Of a stretch of DNA of 64,000 nt, positions 49,039 to 58,526 are shown piece by piece; the first letter of the stretch is position 1, and each line of letters starts with the position of its first letter. The DNA lies in the NCBI GenBank assembly GCA_947502265.1, contig CANMZB010000004.1, positions 1 through 64,000 of the forward strand, read 5' to 3'. The notes under the pieces are model-generated. The model had not been told where the DNA came from and ran no database searches. It worked only from the letters and a program-made list of their open reading frames with translations. This stretch comes from an uncultured Sulfitobacter sp. Its GTDB lineage: Bacteria; Pseudomonadota; Alphaproteobacteria; Rhodobacterales; Rhodobacteraceae. Both the position numbers and the translations under genes were made by a program.

Positions 49039-50081
49039 CTCGCCAAGTCCGCACTCGCTGTCATCGCACTTTTGGGACTGACCCTCTCCCTACCTCTTTT
49101 CATGGAGGATAATGATTCCGACGGCGCGGTTGACCCTGACACTACAGAACCCGACGCGCCTGACACGGATGATGTTGTCAACGGAACGTCTGCGGATGAT
49201 GTGCTGACGGCAACGGGCACGCAGACGGGAACGCGGGCGACGGGAACGACATCCTCACCTCGGCCCCCGCTTCTGATGGTGCCACACTTAACGATGAGGC
49301 AGGGCATGACACGATTGACTTGCAGGGCATCCTCGGCCCGCAACACGAAGCGCCGGTTGCGGGCAACAGCAGCGTCGATGGCGGCGCAGCCAACGACACC
49401 ATTGAGGCCTTCGGGATCGGCGATGTCGTGATTACCGGCGGCGAGGGTGACGATGTTTTGTCGGTGCAAGGCACGTTGGAAAGCGTCTCTGGCGGTGCGG
49501 GCAATGACACGATCACGGGCGACAGCGCCGATTACGGCGGCGGCACCCCTCTTGATGGTGGTGCGGGCGACGACCTGATCGTGCTGACCAACTCACCGGC
49601 CTATCAGATCGGTGCGACAGCAGATGGCGGCTCGGGCGACGACACGATCCGCACAGGGACGATTTTGACCGGCAATGCCGATTTCAACTTTCTGACCGGC
49701 GGCGAGGGCGCAGACCGTTTTGAACTGGTCTTTTTCGATGACGCTCCAACTGCAGGATTCTCTTCCGATGGCACTCCGGTTTCAGTGGGTGACAGAGACG
49801 CGGGCATCGTAACGACGATCACCGATTTCGACCGGTCCCAAGACATTCTGATAATCGAAGAAGGGGTAGATGGCCTGGCAAGTGGGAATGCGAATGTGAT
49901 CACCGGCTTTGATCTGGTAGAGGCCGAAGACGGCAGCTTTACCGACGTGATTTTCAGCGCAACCACCGTAGGAAACCCTGATGTGCTGACCGGCACCATC
50001 CGGCTGGAGAACGTGATCGGATTGATCGCGGACGACATTGCCCTCATCTCCAACACAGCCGGGCGCGGGGACCTCGTTTAA
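49039..50081 (+). pseudogene. Broken RTX-type calcium-binding repeat protein gene
   Basis: Two frames together spell one protein. The first encodes LAKSALAVIALLGLTLSLPL, then an acidic stretch (MEDNDSDGAVDPDTTEPD) and NGTSADDVLTATG; near 49205-49220 the reading must change frame, after which DGNAGDGNDILTS, VDGGAANDTIEAFG, GGEGDDVLSVQG, GGAGNDTITGD, GGAGDDLIVL, GGSGDDTIRTG and GGEGADRFEL follow: nonapeptide-like GGxGxDxUx repeats. The C-terminal part has DFDRSQDILIIEEGVDGLAS and IRLENVIGLIADDI. No ATG fits the hydrophobic N-terminus: after an AGGAG at 49032-49036 the codon before CTC is AGA. Start loss plus frameshift suggests a pseudogene; a sequencing error is possible for either one. Confidence 0.75.
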
Positions 50082-50190
50082 GGCACCGGTCGTGGCGCTC
50101 AAGGCTTAGCGGCCTGACACCTGATGAAGTCGGCCTAATCATGTCTCAAGCGCCACTGGCTGCCGGAGGCGGGGTCACGCGCGCCGCATT

Positions 50191-50925
50191 CTAAACCGGC
50201 TTTGGCTGCGGCTTCATCACGCCAATCGTCTGGCGGACGCGCTTGCGCTCTACACGGCCCTTGGGCGGATACACCAGCTTGGTCGCCTCCACCATAAAGG
50301 CCCCTCCGGCGATGATGCTGGGCATTTTGCGCCCTACCCGCTCGAACAGGCTGCCGGATTTCATCCAGAGGCGCTGGCTTGACGGGAACTGATATAGCGC
50401 GCCAACATACCGTTCCGGCAGGAACTGGTGCTGTCTGAGCTGGGCGTCGAGTTGCCCCGACGAATAGGGGTGGCCATAGCCAAAGGGTGTCCGGTCGCGC
50501 CTCGCCCACAGCCCCGCGCGATTCGGCACGATAAACAGCACCCTGCCCCCCGGCCCCAGCACACGCCAGCATTCCTCAAGCAAATCCGCAGGCCGTTCTG
50601 ACGTTTCCAGCCCGTGCATCAACACCAGCTTGTCCACATGGCCCGTTTCGATGGGCCAAAGCGTTTCTTCCGTCAGCACCGACGTATTCGCCATCCCCGC
50701 CGGCCACGGCATCACCCCTTGGGGGCCGGGCATCAGGGTAATCACCCGCCGCGCATCAGCCAGATAGGGCCGCAACAGGGGGGCCGCAAAGCCGAACCCG
50801 ACCACCGTCTGCCCCTTGGCCTCCGGCCAGATTTCAAGCATCCGGCCCCGCAACGATTTCTGCGCTGCCCGACCCAGCGCGCTGCGGTAATAGAAGTTGC
50901 GCAGATCCTGTACATCAAGATGCAT
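50191..50925 (-). CDS. Class I SAM-dependent methyltransferase
   Basis: 244 residues of a methyltransferase domain. The SAM-binding motif I appears as [16 protein letters not shown] (about 40-55, a degenerate GxGxG), the post-motif [20 protein letters not shown] and [20 protein letters not shown] follow. The C-terminal [20 protein letters not shown] region is particular to this group. In alphaproteobacteria it commonly sits divergent to gloB, as here (61 bases between starts); the substrate is unknown. Confidence 0.88.
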   Translation of the reverse strand: MHLDVQDLRNFYYRSALGRAAQKSLRGRMLEIWPEAKGQTVVGFGFAAPLLRPYLADARRVITLMPGPQGVMPWPAGMANTSVLTEETLWPIETGHVDKLVLMHGLETSERPADLLEECWRVLGPGGRVLFIVPNRAGLWARRDRTPFGYGHPYSSGQLDAQLRQHQFLPERYVGALYQFPSSQRLWMKSGSLFERVGRKMPSIIAGGAFMVEATKLVYPPKGRVERKRVRQTIGVMKPQPKPV

Positions 50926-50986
50926 TGCAGACTATCCTTCGTTGCGCCATTCTGGAACACCCTAACCCAGCAGCGGAGCCTTGCCC

Positions 50987-51790
50987 ATGCCTTCAGATCA
51001 TCACGTCGAAGTCGTCGAGACGGACAGCCACACCCTTGTGACCATCCCCTGCCTCTCGGACAATTATGCCTATCTGCTGCGTGACAATACCAGCGGCAAT
51101 GTCGCGCTGGTCGACGTGCCCGAGGCTGGGCCGATCAAGGCCGAGCTGGACCGGCGCGGCTGGAACCTTAACCAGATCTGGCTGACGCACCACCACTACG
51201 ATCATATCGACGGCCTGCCGAAGTTGCTGAAAACCCACGCCGCTCCCGTTTACGGGGCAAGGGCCGACGCCGCGCGCCTGCCCGATCTGGATGTGAGCCT
51301 GAGCGAGGGCGACACATTTGCGCTTGGCGGGCTTGAGGTGCAGGTTTTCGACGTATCGGGCCATACCATCGGCCACCTCGCCTTCTTCGTGCCCGGAGCA
51401 AAGGCCGCGTTTACCGCCGACAGCCTGATGGCGCTGGGATGCGGGCGTCTGTTTGAAGGCACGCCCGCCCTGATGCACGCGAGTCTCGAAAAGATGCGCG
51501 ACTGGCCCGATGATACGCTTGTTTGTTCGGGCCATGAATATACAGTGTCCAACGCGAAATTTGCGCTCTCGGTTGATCCTGACAACGCGGATCTCAAACA
51601 GCGCGCCAAGGACATCAGCACCGCGCGCGCCGAAAACAGGTTTACCGTGCCATCGCTCATGTCGCTTGAACGCGCCACCAACCCCTTTCTGCGCAGCAAC
51701 GATCCCGCCCTGCGCGCGGCCATCGGCATGGCTGACGCGACAGACGCAGAAGTCTTTGCCGAGGTCCGCAAGCGCAAGGACAGTTTTTGA
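50987..51790 (+). CDS. gloB: Hydroxyacylglutathione hydrolase (glyoxalase II)
   Basis: Hydrolyses S-lactoylglutathione to lactate and glutathione, completing methylglyoxal detoxification. 267 residues. TIPCLSDNYAYLLRD is at the start, the metallo-beta-lactamase metal motif is LTHHHYDHIDG (about 60-70), and DVSGHTIGHLAFFV, FTADSLMALGCGRLFEG and CSGHEYTVSNAKFAL carry further ligands. The C-terminal RFTVPSLMSLERATNPFLR binds glutathione. The ATG at 50987 is preceded by GGAG. The first two codons of an earlier TTG start are unlikely. Confidence 0.95.
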   Translation: MPSDHHVEVVETDSHTLVTIPCLSDNYAYLLRDNTSGNVALVDVPEAGPIKAELDRRGWNLNQIWLTHHHYDHIDGLPKLLKTHAAPVYGARADAARLPDLDVSLSEGDTFALGGLEVQVFDVSGHTIGHLAFFVPGAKAAFTADSLMALGCGRLFEGTPALMHASLEKMRDWPDDTLVCSGHEYTVSNAKFALSVDPDNADLKQRAKDISTARAENRFTVPSLMSLERATNPFLRSNDPALRAAIGMADATDAEVFAEVRKRKDSF

Positions 51791-52056
51791 GATGGGTTCC
51801 GAGCCATTGAAACTGCATCCCGACAGCCCCATATCAACTCCAAAGCGGCTCCTGAACGAGCCGGAAACCCCTCTGCCCCCTGCGTGAAACCGTATCGCAA
51901 AAGCATGTTCACATAAATTGTGTCATCTTTATTTCAAAAAAGACTTGAAGCTGGGGCGCGATCAACCAAACTCTAATACTATCAGGCCATGGTCGGACCG
52001 CAGGTGCTGGCATCTTTCAGCCTCCGCACCGACCCCCATCGAAAAGGAGCACACCT

Positions 52057-54378
52057 GTGCCTTCATTCTCGAACACACTAGAACAGTCCATTCATGCGGC
52101 ACTTGCGCTTGCAAACGCGCGCCGCCATGAATTCGCCACGTTAGAACACTTGCTGCTCTCGTTGGTCGACGAGCCTGATGCCTTGCAGGTCATGAAGGCC
52201 TGCTCTGTCGATGTAAACGAACTGCGTGAAACGCTGGTTGAATTCATCGACGAAGACCTCAGTAACCTCGTCACCGATATCGAAGGCTCCGAAGCGGTGC
52301 CAACAGCCGCGTTCCAGCGCGTGATCCAGCGCGCGGCGATTCATGTGCAATCCTCCGGTCGCACCGAAGTGACCGGCGCGAATGTGCTTGTCGCCATCTT
52401 TGCCGAGCGCGAAAGCAACGCCGCCTATTTCCTGCAAGAGCAGGACATGACACGCTATGACGCGGTGAACTTTATCGCGCACGGTGTCGCCAAAGACCCC
52501 GCTTATGGCGAGCCGCGCCCCGTCTCGGGCGCGCCCGAGCACGAGGAAGAACCCCAAGGCGTTACCGAGGGCGACAAAAAGGAATCCGCGCTGTCCAAAT
52601 ACTGCGTGGACCTCAACAAAAAATCCCGTGACGGTGATGTCGACCCGCTTATCGGACGCGACTCCGAGGTGGAGCGTTGCATCCAGGTGCTATGCCGCCG
52701 CCGCAAGAACAACCCGCTGCTGGTGGGCGATCCCGGCGTGGGTAAAACCGCCATTGCCGAAGGTCTTGCGCGCAAGATCGTGTCGGGCGAGACACCCGAG
52801 GTGCTTGCCAACACAACAATCTTCTCGCTCGACATGGGCGCGCTTCTGGCTGGCACACGTTATCGTGGTGATTTCGAAGAGCGTCTGAAAGCGGTCGTGA
52901 CCGAATTGGAAGACCATGACGATGCGGTTCTTTTCATCGACGAGATTCATACCGTGATCGGCGCGGGTGCCACATCGGGCGGCGCAATGGATGCCTCCAA
53001 CCTGCTCAAACCTGCGCTCGCGGGCGGCAAGCTGCGCACCATGGGTTCGACCACCTACAAAGAGTTCCGCCAGCATTTCGAGAAGGATCGCGCCCTTGCG
53101 CGGCGCTTCCAGAAGATCGATGTGAACGAGCCTTCGGTCGAAGATGCGCAGAAAATCCTTAAAGGCATCAAACCCTATTTCGAGGATCATCACAGCGTAA
53201 AATACACCGCCGATGCGATCAAAACCTCTGTGGAACTGGCACACCGCTATATCAATGACCGCAAACTGCCGGATTCGGCCATCGACGTGATCGACGAAGC
53301 GGGCGCGGCGCAGCATCTGGTCGCGGCCTCCAAACGGCGCAAGACCATCGGGACAAAGGAGATTGAGGCAGTCGTTGCCAAAATCGCCCGCATCCCGCCA
53401 AAAAGCGTCTCCAAGGATGATGTGGTCGTGCTGCGAGATCTCGAAGCATCGCTCAAACGCGTTGTTTTTGGTCAGGATCAGGCAATCGAAGCGCTGGCAT
53501 CCGCCATCAAACTGGCGCGCGCCGGTCTGCGCGAGCCTGAAAAGCCCATCGGGAACTATCTCTTTGCGGGTCCAACGGGCGTCGGCAAGACCGAGGTCGC
53601 CAAACAGCTGGCCGATACGCTTGGTGTGAAACTGCTGCGCTTTGACATGTCCGAATACATGGAAAAGCACGCGGTCAGCCGTCTGATCGGTGCCCCTCCC
53701 GGCTATGTCGGGTTTGATCAGGGCGGGATGCTGACGGATGGTGTGGATCAGGATCCCCATTGCGTGCTGTTGCTCGACGAGATGGAAAAGGCGCACCCCG
53801 ATGTCTACAACATCCTGCTGCAGGTGATGGATCACGGCAAGCTGACGGACCATAACGGCCGCACAGTAGATTTCCGCAATGTGGTGTTGATCATGACGTC
53901 CAACGCGGGCGCCGCAGAACAGGCGAAAGAGGCAATCGGCTTTGGCCGCGACCGCCGCACGGGAGAGGATACCGCCGCGATCGAACGTACGTTCACGCCG
54001 GAATTCCGCAACCGTCTGGACGCGGTGATCTCCTTTGGCGCGTTGCCCAAGGAAGTCATCATGCAGGTTGTCGAAAAGTTTGTGCTACAACTCGAAGCGC
54101 AGTTGATGGACCGTAACGTGACCATCGAGCTGAGCAAGAAAGCCGCCGAATGGCTGGCCGACAAAGGCTATGATGACAAAATGGGGGCGCGTCCGCTGGG
54201 CCGTGTCATTCAGGAGTACATCAAAAAGCCGCTGTCCGAAGAGTTGCTGTTTGGCAAACTTGCGAAGGGCGGCGTTGTGAAAGTCGGGGTCAAGAAAGGC
54301 GAACTTGACCTGCAAATCGACGGACCTGACAGTCCGCGGCTTTCAGGCGACAAGCCTCCGCTGCTTACTGCGGAATAA
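52057..54378 (+). CDS. clpA: ATP-dependent Clp protease ATP-binding subunit ClpA
   Basis: Unfoldase that feeds proteins to the ClpP chamber. 773 residues: N-domain (about 1-145, SNTLEQSIHAALALANARRH), AAA+ module 1 with Walker A GDPGVGKTAIAEGLARKI near 225, module 2 with GPTGVGKTEVAKQLADTL near 510, and the IGF-like ClpP-binding loop in KEAIGFGRDRRTG. The start is a GTG seven bases after AAGGAG. clpS is not adjacent. The TAA shares its last base with the ATG of the M23 peptidase gene. Confidence 0.97.
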   Translation: MPSFSNTLEQSIHAALALANARRHEFATLEHLLLSLVDEPDALQVMKACSVDVNELRETLVEFIDEDLSNLVTDIEGSEAVPTAAFQRVIQRAAIHVQSSGRTEVTGANVLVAIFAERESNAAYFLQEQDMTRYDAVNFIAHGVAKDPAYGEPRPVSGAPEHEEEPQGVTEGDKKESALSKYCVDLNKKSRDGDVDPLIGRDSEVERCIQVLCRRRKNNPLLVGDPGVGKTAIAEGLARKIVSGETPEVLANTTIFSLDMGALLAGTRYRGDFEERLKAVVTELEDHDDAVLFIDEIHTVIGAGATSGGAMDASNLLKPALAGGKLRTMGSTTYKEFRQHFEKDRALARRFQKIDVNEPSVEDAQKILKGIKPYFEDHHSVKYTADAIKTSVELAHRYINDRKLPDSAIDVIDEAGAAQHLVAASKRRKTIGTKEIEAVVAKIARIPPKSVSKDDVVVLRDLEASLKRVVFGQDQAIEALASAIKLARAGLREPEKPIGNYLFAGPTGVGKTEVAKQLADTLGVKLLRFDMSEYMEKHAVSRLIGAPPGYVGFDQGGMLTDGVDQDPHCVLLLDEMEKAHPDVYNILLQVMDHGKLTDHNGRTVDFRNVVLIMTSNAGAAEQAKEAIGFGRDRRTGEDTAAIERTFTPEFRNRLDAVISFGALPKEVIMQVVEKFVLQLEAQLMDRNVTIELSKKAAEWLADKGYDDKMGARPLGRVIQEYIKKPLSEELLFGKLAKGGVVKVGVKKGELDLQIDGPDSPRLSGDKPPLLTAE

Positions 54379-55334
54379 TGTTTAGGGCGCTTTTTGTCCT
54401 TTTGTCCCTCGCCGTGCCTGCCACTGCGGGGGATATTTCCCTGTTGCCCCCCATCGACTGTGATCTGGACCGTCCCTGCTATATCCAGCAATATGTTGAT
54501 CATGACCCGTCGGACGCCGCCTCTGATTTTATGTGTGCGGGTTTGACTTATGACGGGCACAAAGGCACCGATTTCGCCTTGCCCGACCGGACAGATATTT
54601 CGCGGGGCGTTGATGTTCTGGCCTCGGCAAGCGGCACCGTCAAAGGGCTGCGCGACGGGATGGCCGACACCGGCTATTCGGACACGACGGCAGATGCGGT
54701 CAAGAACCGTGAGTGCGGCAATGGCGTCGTATTGCAGCACGCCGACGGCTGGGAAACCCAATATTGCCACATGCGCAAGGGATCCATCAACGTACACAAG
54801 GGCCAAACCATTGAGGCAGGGGATGTTTTGGGGCAGGTCGGGATGTCGGGCCGTGCGCAATTTCCGCATGTGCATCTGTCAGTGCGCCGCGATGGCCGTG
54901 TGATCGACCCCTTCGATCCGGACGGGAACATCACCTGCGGCATGCCAGAGGACAAGACGCTTTGGGCCGCTGCCATCCCCTACCGTGCGGGCGGCATAAT
55001 CAGCATCGGCACCAGCACCGCAATCCCCGACTTTGCGACAATCCGCGCCGGCACCGTGCCACAGGCCACAGCCGAAGGGGACGCGCTGGTTATCTGGGGT
55101 TATCTTTTCGGCACCCGCAAAAGCGACGTGCTGCGCCTGTCTTTGCGCGGGCCTGACGGGCCGATAGTTTCCCGCGATATCCTGATCAAGCGACAGCAAG
55201 CACAGGTTTTTCGCGCCATAGGCAAGAAACGCCACGCTGCACGCTGGCCTGCCGGAAACTACGCCGGCAGCGCGCTGTTGCTGCGCGGCGGAAAGGAAAT
55301 CGACCGCAAGGTGCTCTCGTTCAATCTGCGCTAA
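54378..55334 (+). CDS. M23 family peptidoglycan endopeptidase, secreted
   Basis: 318 residues with a signal peptide (MFRALFVLLSLAVPATAGD, cut near residue 17). The M23/LytM zinc site is HKGTDFALPD (H-x3-D) with GVVLQHADGWETQYCHMRKG and the late FPHVHLSVRRDG (HxH). All expected ligands are there, so it is probably an active cell-wall hydrolase. The C-terminal third (about 195-318) is a beta-rich region of unknown role. Several Cys may form disulfides in the periplasm. One-base overlap with clpA. Confidence 0.9.
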   Translation: MFRALFVLLSLAVPATAGDISLLPPIDCDLDRPCYIQQYVDHDPSDAASDFMCAGLTYDGHKGTDFALPDRTDISRGVDVLASASGTVKGLRDGMADTGYSDTTADAVKNRECGNGVVLQHADGWETQYCHMRKGSINVHKGQTIEAGDVLGQVGMSGRAQFPHVHLSVRRDGRVIDPFDPDGNITCGMPEDKTLWAAAIPYRAGGIISIGTSTAIPDFATIRAGTVPQATAEGDALVIWGYLFGTRKSDVLRLSLRGPDGPIVSRDILIKRQQAQVFRAIGKKRHAARWPAGNYAGSALLLRGGKEIDRKVLSFNLR

Positions 55335-55337
55335 GCG

Positions 55338-57212
55338 TTATTTTTCGGTAAATTTCAGCTCGATCCGCCGGTTGCGCGCGCGCGCTGCGTCGGTGTTGGC
55401 GGTATCAAGCGGCTGGTACTGGCCAAAGCCGTTCGCCGCCAGACGGTCCGGCGGGATGTCCAGAAAATTCGTCATGTATTTCACAACCGACAGTGCGCGC
55501 GCCTGGCTAAGCTCCCAGTTATCTGCAAATTCGCCAAGCCCCGACAGCGGTTCGTTGTCGGTATGGCCATCGACGCGGATCACCCAATCGATCCCCTCGG
55601 GAATGTCCGCCGCAACGTTGCGCAATATGTTCGCCACCTTGGCAATCTCGCCCGCCCCTTCGCGCGAAAGCTGTGCGCCACCGGGCGGGAAAAGCACCTC
55701 GGAAGAGAACACGAAACGGTCGCCTTCGATCCGCACCCCCTCTTGGGAGCCCAGAACATTGCGCAAACGGCCGAAGAATTCCGAGCGGTATTGCTCAAGG
55801 TTCTTGGTTTCCGCCTCCAGCCGCTTGCGTTCGGCGGTCTCAAGCTCGGCGCGGCGGCGTTCTTCGGCGGCAACACGGGCCAGGGCCGTGTTCAGCTGTG
55901 ACCCAAGCGACTGAAGCTCGACCTCGCGGACCGCATCCGCTGCGACGGCCTGATCCAGCAAGCCTTGCAAATTGCCAAGTTGCGCACGCAAGGCGGCGAC
56001 CTGCTGGTTCAACAGCTCGGTTTGGCGCTGCGCAGCGGCAGAGGTTTCCTGCTCCTGTGTCAACTGCTGCCCGGCCTGCTCAAGCAGGGCTGCGCGGCGT
56101 TCGGCTTCGGTTTGGGTCTTGCCCGCCTCCGCTTCAGCGGCAAGCCTGGCCGCCAATGCCGCTGCCAACTGCCCGCGCAGGGCATCCAGTTCGGATGCGG
56201 TCTGCGACTGGTTCGTGTCAAGACGACCTTCAAGCGTGGCAACACGTTCCTGTGCGGCGGCAAGTGCAGCGCGCACCTCAATGAGGTCATCTGCGCGGGC
56301 CTCCGCCCCCTCGGCCCGCGCATGCAGTTCTTCTGTCTCAAGCAAGGCGGCAGCGAGCTTCAGGTCCAGATCCTGCCCGGCGGCCCGCGCGGCGGCCAGC
56401 AGGGTCAGGGTTTCCTCGGCTTTGCGGCGCTGCGCCTCCAGTGACAGGGTCATCGCCGTCAGTTCTGTATCCGCGCCTTGCAACCGCTCACGCAATGCTT
56501 GGGCCGCTGCGGCTTCTGCGATCCGCGCGGCCTCCTGCTCGCTCAATGCCTCTTGTGCTGCGGCGGCATCGGCTCCGAGCGTCTCGATCTCCTCCTGCGC
56601 ATCAGCGTTACGCGCGCGTAGGTCAGCCATCAACGCTTCAAGCGCCTCGCGCCGAGCAGCCGCCAACCGCGCCGCTTGCGTTTGCGTATCCACCTCGTCA
56701 CGGCTCGCGGCGAGCGCGAGATCAAGCGCCTCGCGCTCGCTTAACAACGTTGCTGTGCGGTCCTCAAGGGCGGTAACCTGCCCCAGCGCGCTGTCGCGGT
56801 CAGAAATCAACGCAGCCACCTGAGCTTCAAAGCTGGTGATGCGCGTGCGCGCGTCGGCCAGATCCTCGGCCTGCGCCGCGCGTTGTGTCCGAAGCGAGGC
56901 GATAAGCGATGCCTGCTCCGCCGCCTGCGCCTGCGCATCGACCAAAGTCGCATTCAACGCACCGACGCGCGCTTGCAACCCGGCATTGTCGCGCTCTTTC
57001 AGTCCCAGCGCCTGCGCAAGTGCAGCCACTTCGGACGATAGCGAATCAAGTTCGGTTTCCTGTCCGGATATCTGTTCGGTCAGGACGAATTGCACCACCA
57101 TAAAGATGGTCAACACGAACATCAGCACCAGTAAGAGCCCGGTCATTGCGTCCACAAAACCCGGCCAGATCGAAGCCTGAAACCGCGCGCCGGTGCGCCG
57201 TGACAGCGCCAT
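55338..57212 (-). CDS. OmpA-type peptidoglycan-binding protein with long coiled coil (MotB/ZorB-like layout)
   Basis: 624 residues. One N-terminal membrane helix (about 22-44, DAMTGLLLVLMFVLTIFMVV) carries an Asp at its start (D21, after IWPGFV), the position of the proton-carrying Asp in MotB, TolR and ZorB. Residues about 45-485 are almost wholly Ala/Glu/Gln/Leu/Arg-rich and predicted coiled coil. Residues about 490-624 are an OmpA domain with VRVDGHTDNEPL-like IRVDGHTDNEPLSG, NWELSQARALSVVKYM and ARARNRRIELKFTEK, which binds peptidoglycan. It begins two bases after the ExbB-type gene ends, so they form one unit, likely a proton-driven complex. Function unknown. Confidence 0.88.
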   Translation of the reverse strand: MALSRRTGARFQASIWPGFVDAMTGLLLVLMFVLTIFMVVQFVLTEQISGQETELDSLSSEVAALAQALGLKERDNAGLQARVGALNATLVDAQAQAAEQASLIASLRTQRAAQAEDLADARTRITSFEAQVAALISDRDSALGQVTALEDRTATLLSEREALDLALAASRDEVDTQTQAARLAAARREALEALMADLRARNADAQEEIETLGADAAAAQEALSEQEAARIAEAAAAQALRERLQGADTELTAMTLSLEAQRRKAEETLTLLAAARAAGQDLDLKLAAALLETEELHARAEGAEARADDLIEVRAALAAAQERVATLEGRLDTNQSQTASELDALRGQLAAALAARLAAEAEAGKTQTEAERRAALLEQAGQQLTQEQETSAAAQRQTELLNQQVAALRAQLGNLQGLLDQAVAADAVREVELQSLGSQLNTALARVAAEERRRAELETAERKRLEAETKNLEQYRSEFFGRLRNVLGSQEGVRIEGDRFVFSSEVLFPPGGAQLSREGAGEIAKVANILRNVAADIPEGIDWVIRVDGHTDNEPLSGLGEFADNWELSQARALSVVKYMTNFLDIPPDRLAANGFGQYQPLDTANTDAARARNRRIELKFTEK

Positions 57213-57214
57213 GC

Positions 57215-58456
57215 TCAGCGCCCTCCGTCGTCGTCGCCGAGGGTATCTGGTGCAGGAAATACCGACTTTGCGCGCATCCGGCGCGGCTCGGTCGCGCTGC
57301 GCGGTTGTGAAAGCGCTTTGGTCAGATACGAGAGTTCCTGACGCAGATCGGCCATGGTTTCCTGCCGTCCGGCGGAAATCTCTTCAAGAATCCGCAACAT
57401 CTGCACATCAATGGAGCGCAGGCGCATCCGGCTTTCGGCGTCGTTGCCGCTGCTGTCGCCGTGATGTTCACCTTGTGTTTCGATGGCGGAAATCACCCGC
57501 TCCTGCCCCTGTGCGATACGGTCCAAGGCATCCGCCGCGCCGCCCTGATCGCCCATCTGCACGGCCATCCGCTCGATCGCCAACGCAAGACTGCCCAGCT
57601 TTCCCTCCACTTCCGCGCGGCCCGTTTCGGAACGCGCGAACATGTCCTGAAGGCTCTCCATCTGTTCGGCCATGTGGTCCACCATGCTAGCCATCACCGC
57701 CTGCTCGGAAGAGCTGTCATCGCCCCCTGAAAACCCGACCCGCGTGATCGAGCTGAGCCAGTCCTCAAGCTCCTGATAAAATCGGTTCTGCCCGTGACCG
57801 GCAAAGAGTTCGAGAAGCCCCACAATCAGCGAGCCTGCCAGCCCCAACAACGACGAGGCAAAAGCCACGCCCATGCCCGCCAGTTGCGTCTCAAGCCCGG
57901 TCATAAGCCGGTTGAAGATGTCTGTGCTGCCCTCGCCGTCCTGCGGCGCGAGGCTTCGGATGGTGTCTACGATGGCAGGGACGGTCGTGGCGAGACCATA
58001 AAACGTGCCCAAAAGCCCCAGAAAAATCAGCGTATTGACGATGTATCGCGTGATTTCACGCGCCTCGTCGATACGCGTGGCAACGGAATCAAGGATCGAG
58101 CGGGTCGACGACGCGTTGATCTGCATCCGCGCACCACGGGTCCGTAGCAACGCCGCCAGAGGAGCCAGCATTTGCGGCGGCGTCTCGGATGCGGCCTCCC
58201 CTTCGGAGGCGAAGTTTTCGATCCAGCGGACCGAGCCGATCAGTTGAAGCACCTGATAGAAACACGCCACAACGCCGATGAAAAACACAAAGACGATAAA
58301 GCCGTTGAGATAGGGATTGGCCTGAAATACCGGCAGCACCCTTGGTAGCGCCACGAAGATACCAAAGCCTGACAACCCCAGCACCAGCAGCATCAGCGTG
58401 ATCTGCCGCACCGGTTGCGAAAATTGTGTTTTTGCCCCGCGGTCCGGTTGCGCCAT
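57215..58456 (-). CDS. MotA/TolQ/ExbB-type proton channel protein with cytoplasmic tail
   Basis: 413 residues from MAQPDRGAKTQFSQ. Four hydrophobic helices: about 18-43, 48-72, 143-170 and 200-228. The last two form the MotA/ExbB core with NTLIFLGLLGTFYGLATTVP and LAGMGVAFASSLLGLAGSLI, where small residues and Thr line a proton path. The last 170 or so residues (from about 245) are charged and helical with heptad-like repeats, a cytoplasmic tail longer than in TolQ or ExbB and reminiscent of ZorA. Partner of the OmpA protein next door. The ATG at 58456 is preferred to an earlier open stretch. Confidence 0.88.
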   Translation of the reverse strand: MAQPDRGAKTQFSQPVRQITLMLLVLGLSGFGIFVALPRVLPVFQANPYLNGFIVFVFFIGVVACFYQVLQLIGSVRWIENFASEGEAASETPPQMLAPLAALLRTRGARMQINASSTRSILDSVATRIDEAREITRYIVNTLIFLGLLGTFYGLATTVPAIVDTIRSLAPQDGEGSTDIFNRLMTGLETQLAGMGVAFASSLLGLAGSLIVGLLELFAGHGQNRFYQELEDWLSSITRVGFSGGDDSSSEQAVMASMVDHMAEQMESLQDMFARSETGRAEVEGKLGSLALAIERMAVQMGDQGGAADALDRIAQGQERVISAIETQGEHHGDSSGNDAESRMRLRSIDVQMLRILEEISAGRQETMADLRQELSYLTKALSQPRSATEPRRMRAKSVFPAPDTLGDDDGGR

Positions 58457-58526
58457 GCGCTTCGTGCTCCTGACCTTATTGCTCGCCTGCCAAATCTTAA
58501 CCATAAATCAACTTAACCCCAAAGGA

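Noticed and set aside
48855..49469. 204-codon minus-strand frame across the RTX gene start
   Set aside because: Composition mirrors the acidic RTX coding strand; no family match.
51941..51980. CTTGAAG followed by TAATACT upstream of clpA as a heat-shock promoter
   Set aside because: The spacing between the two boxes is about 23 bases, too long for a sigma-32 or sigma-70 promoter.
55338..58456. Calling the ExbB-OmpA pair a Zorya defence system
   Set aside because: The general plan is similar, but no zorC, zorD or zorE-like gene is adjacent and the surrounding genes are housekeeping, so the defence label is not supported.
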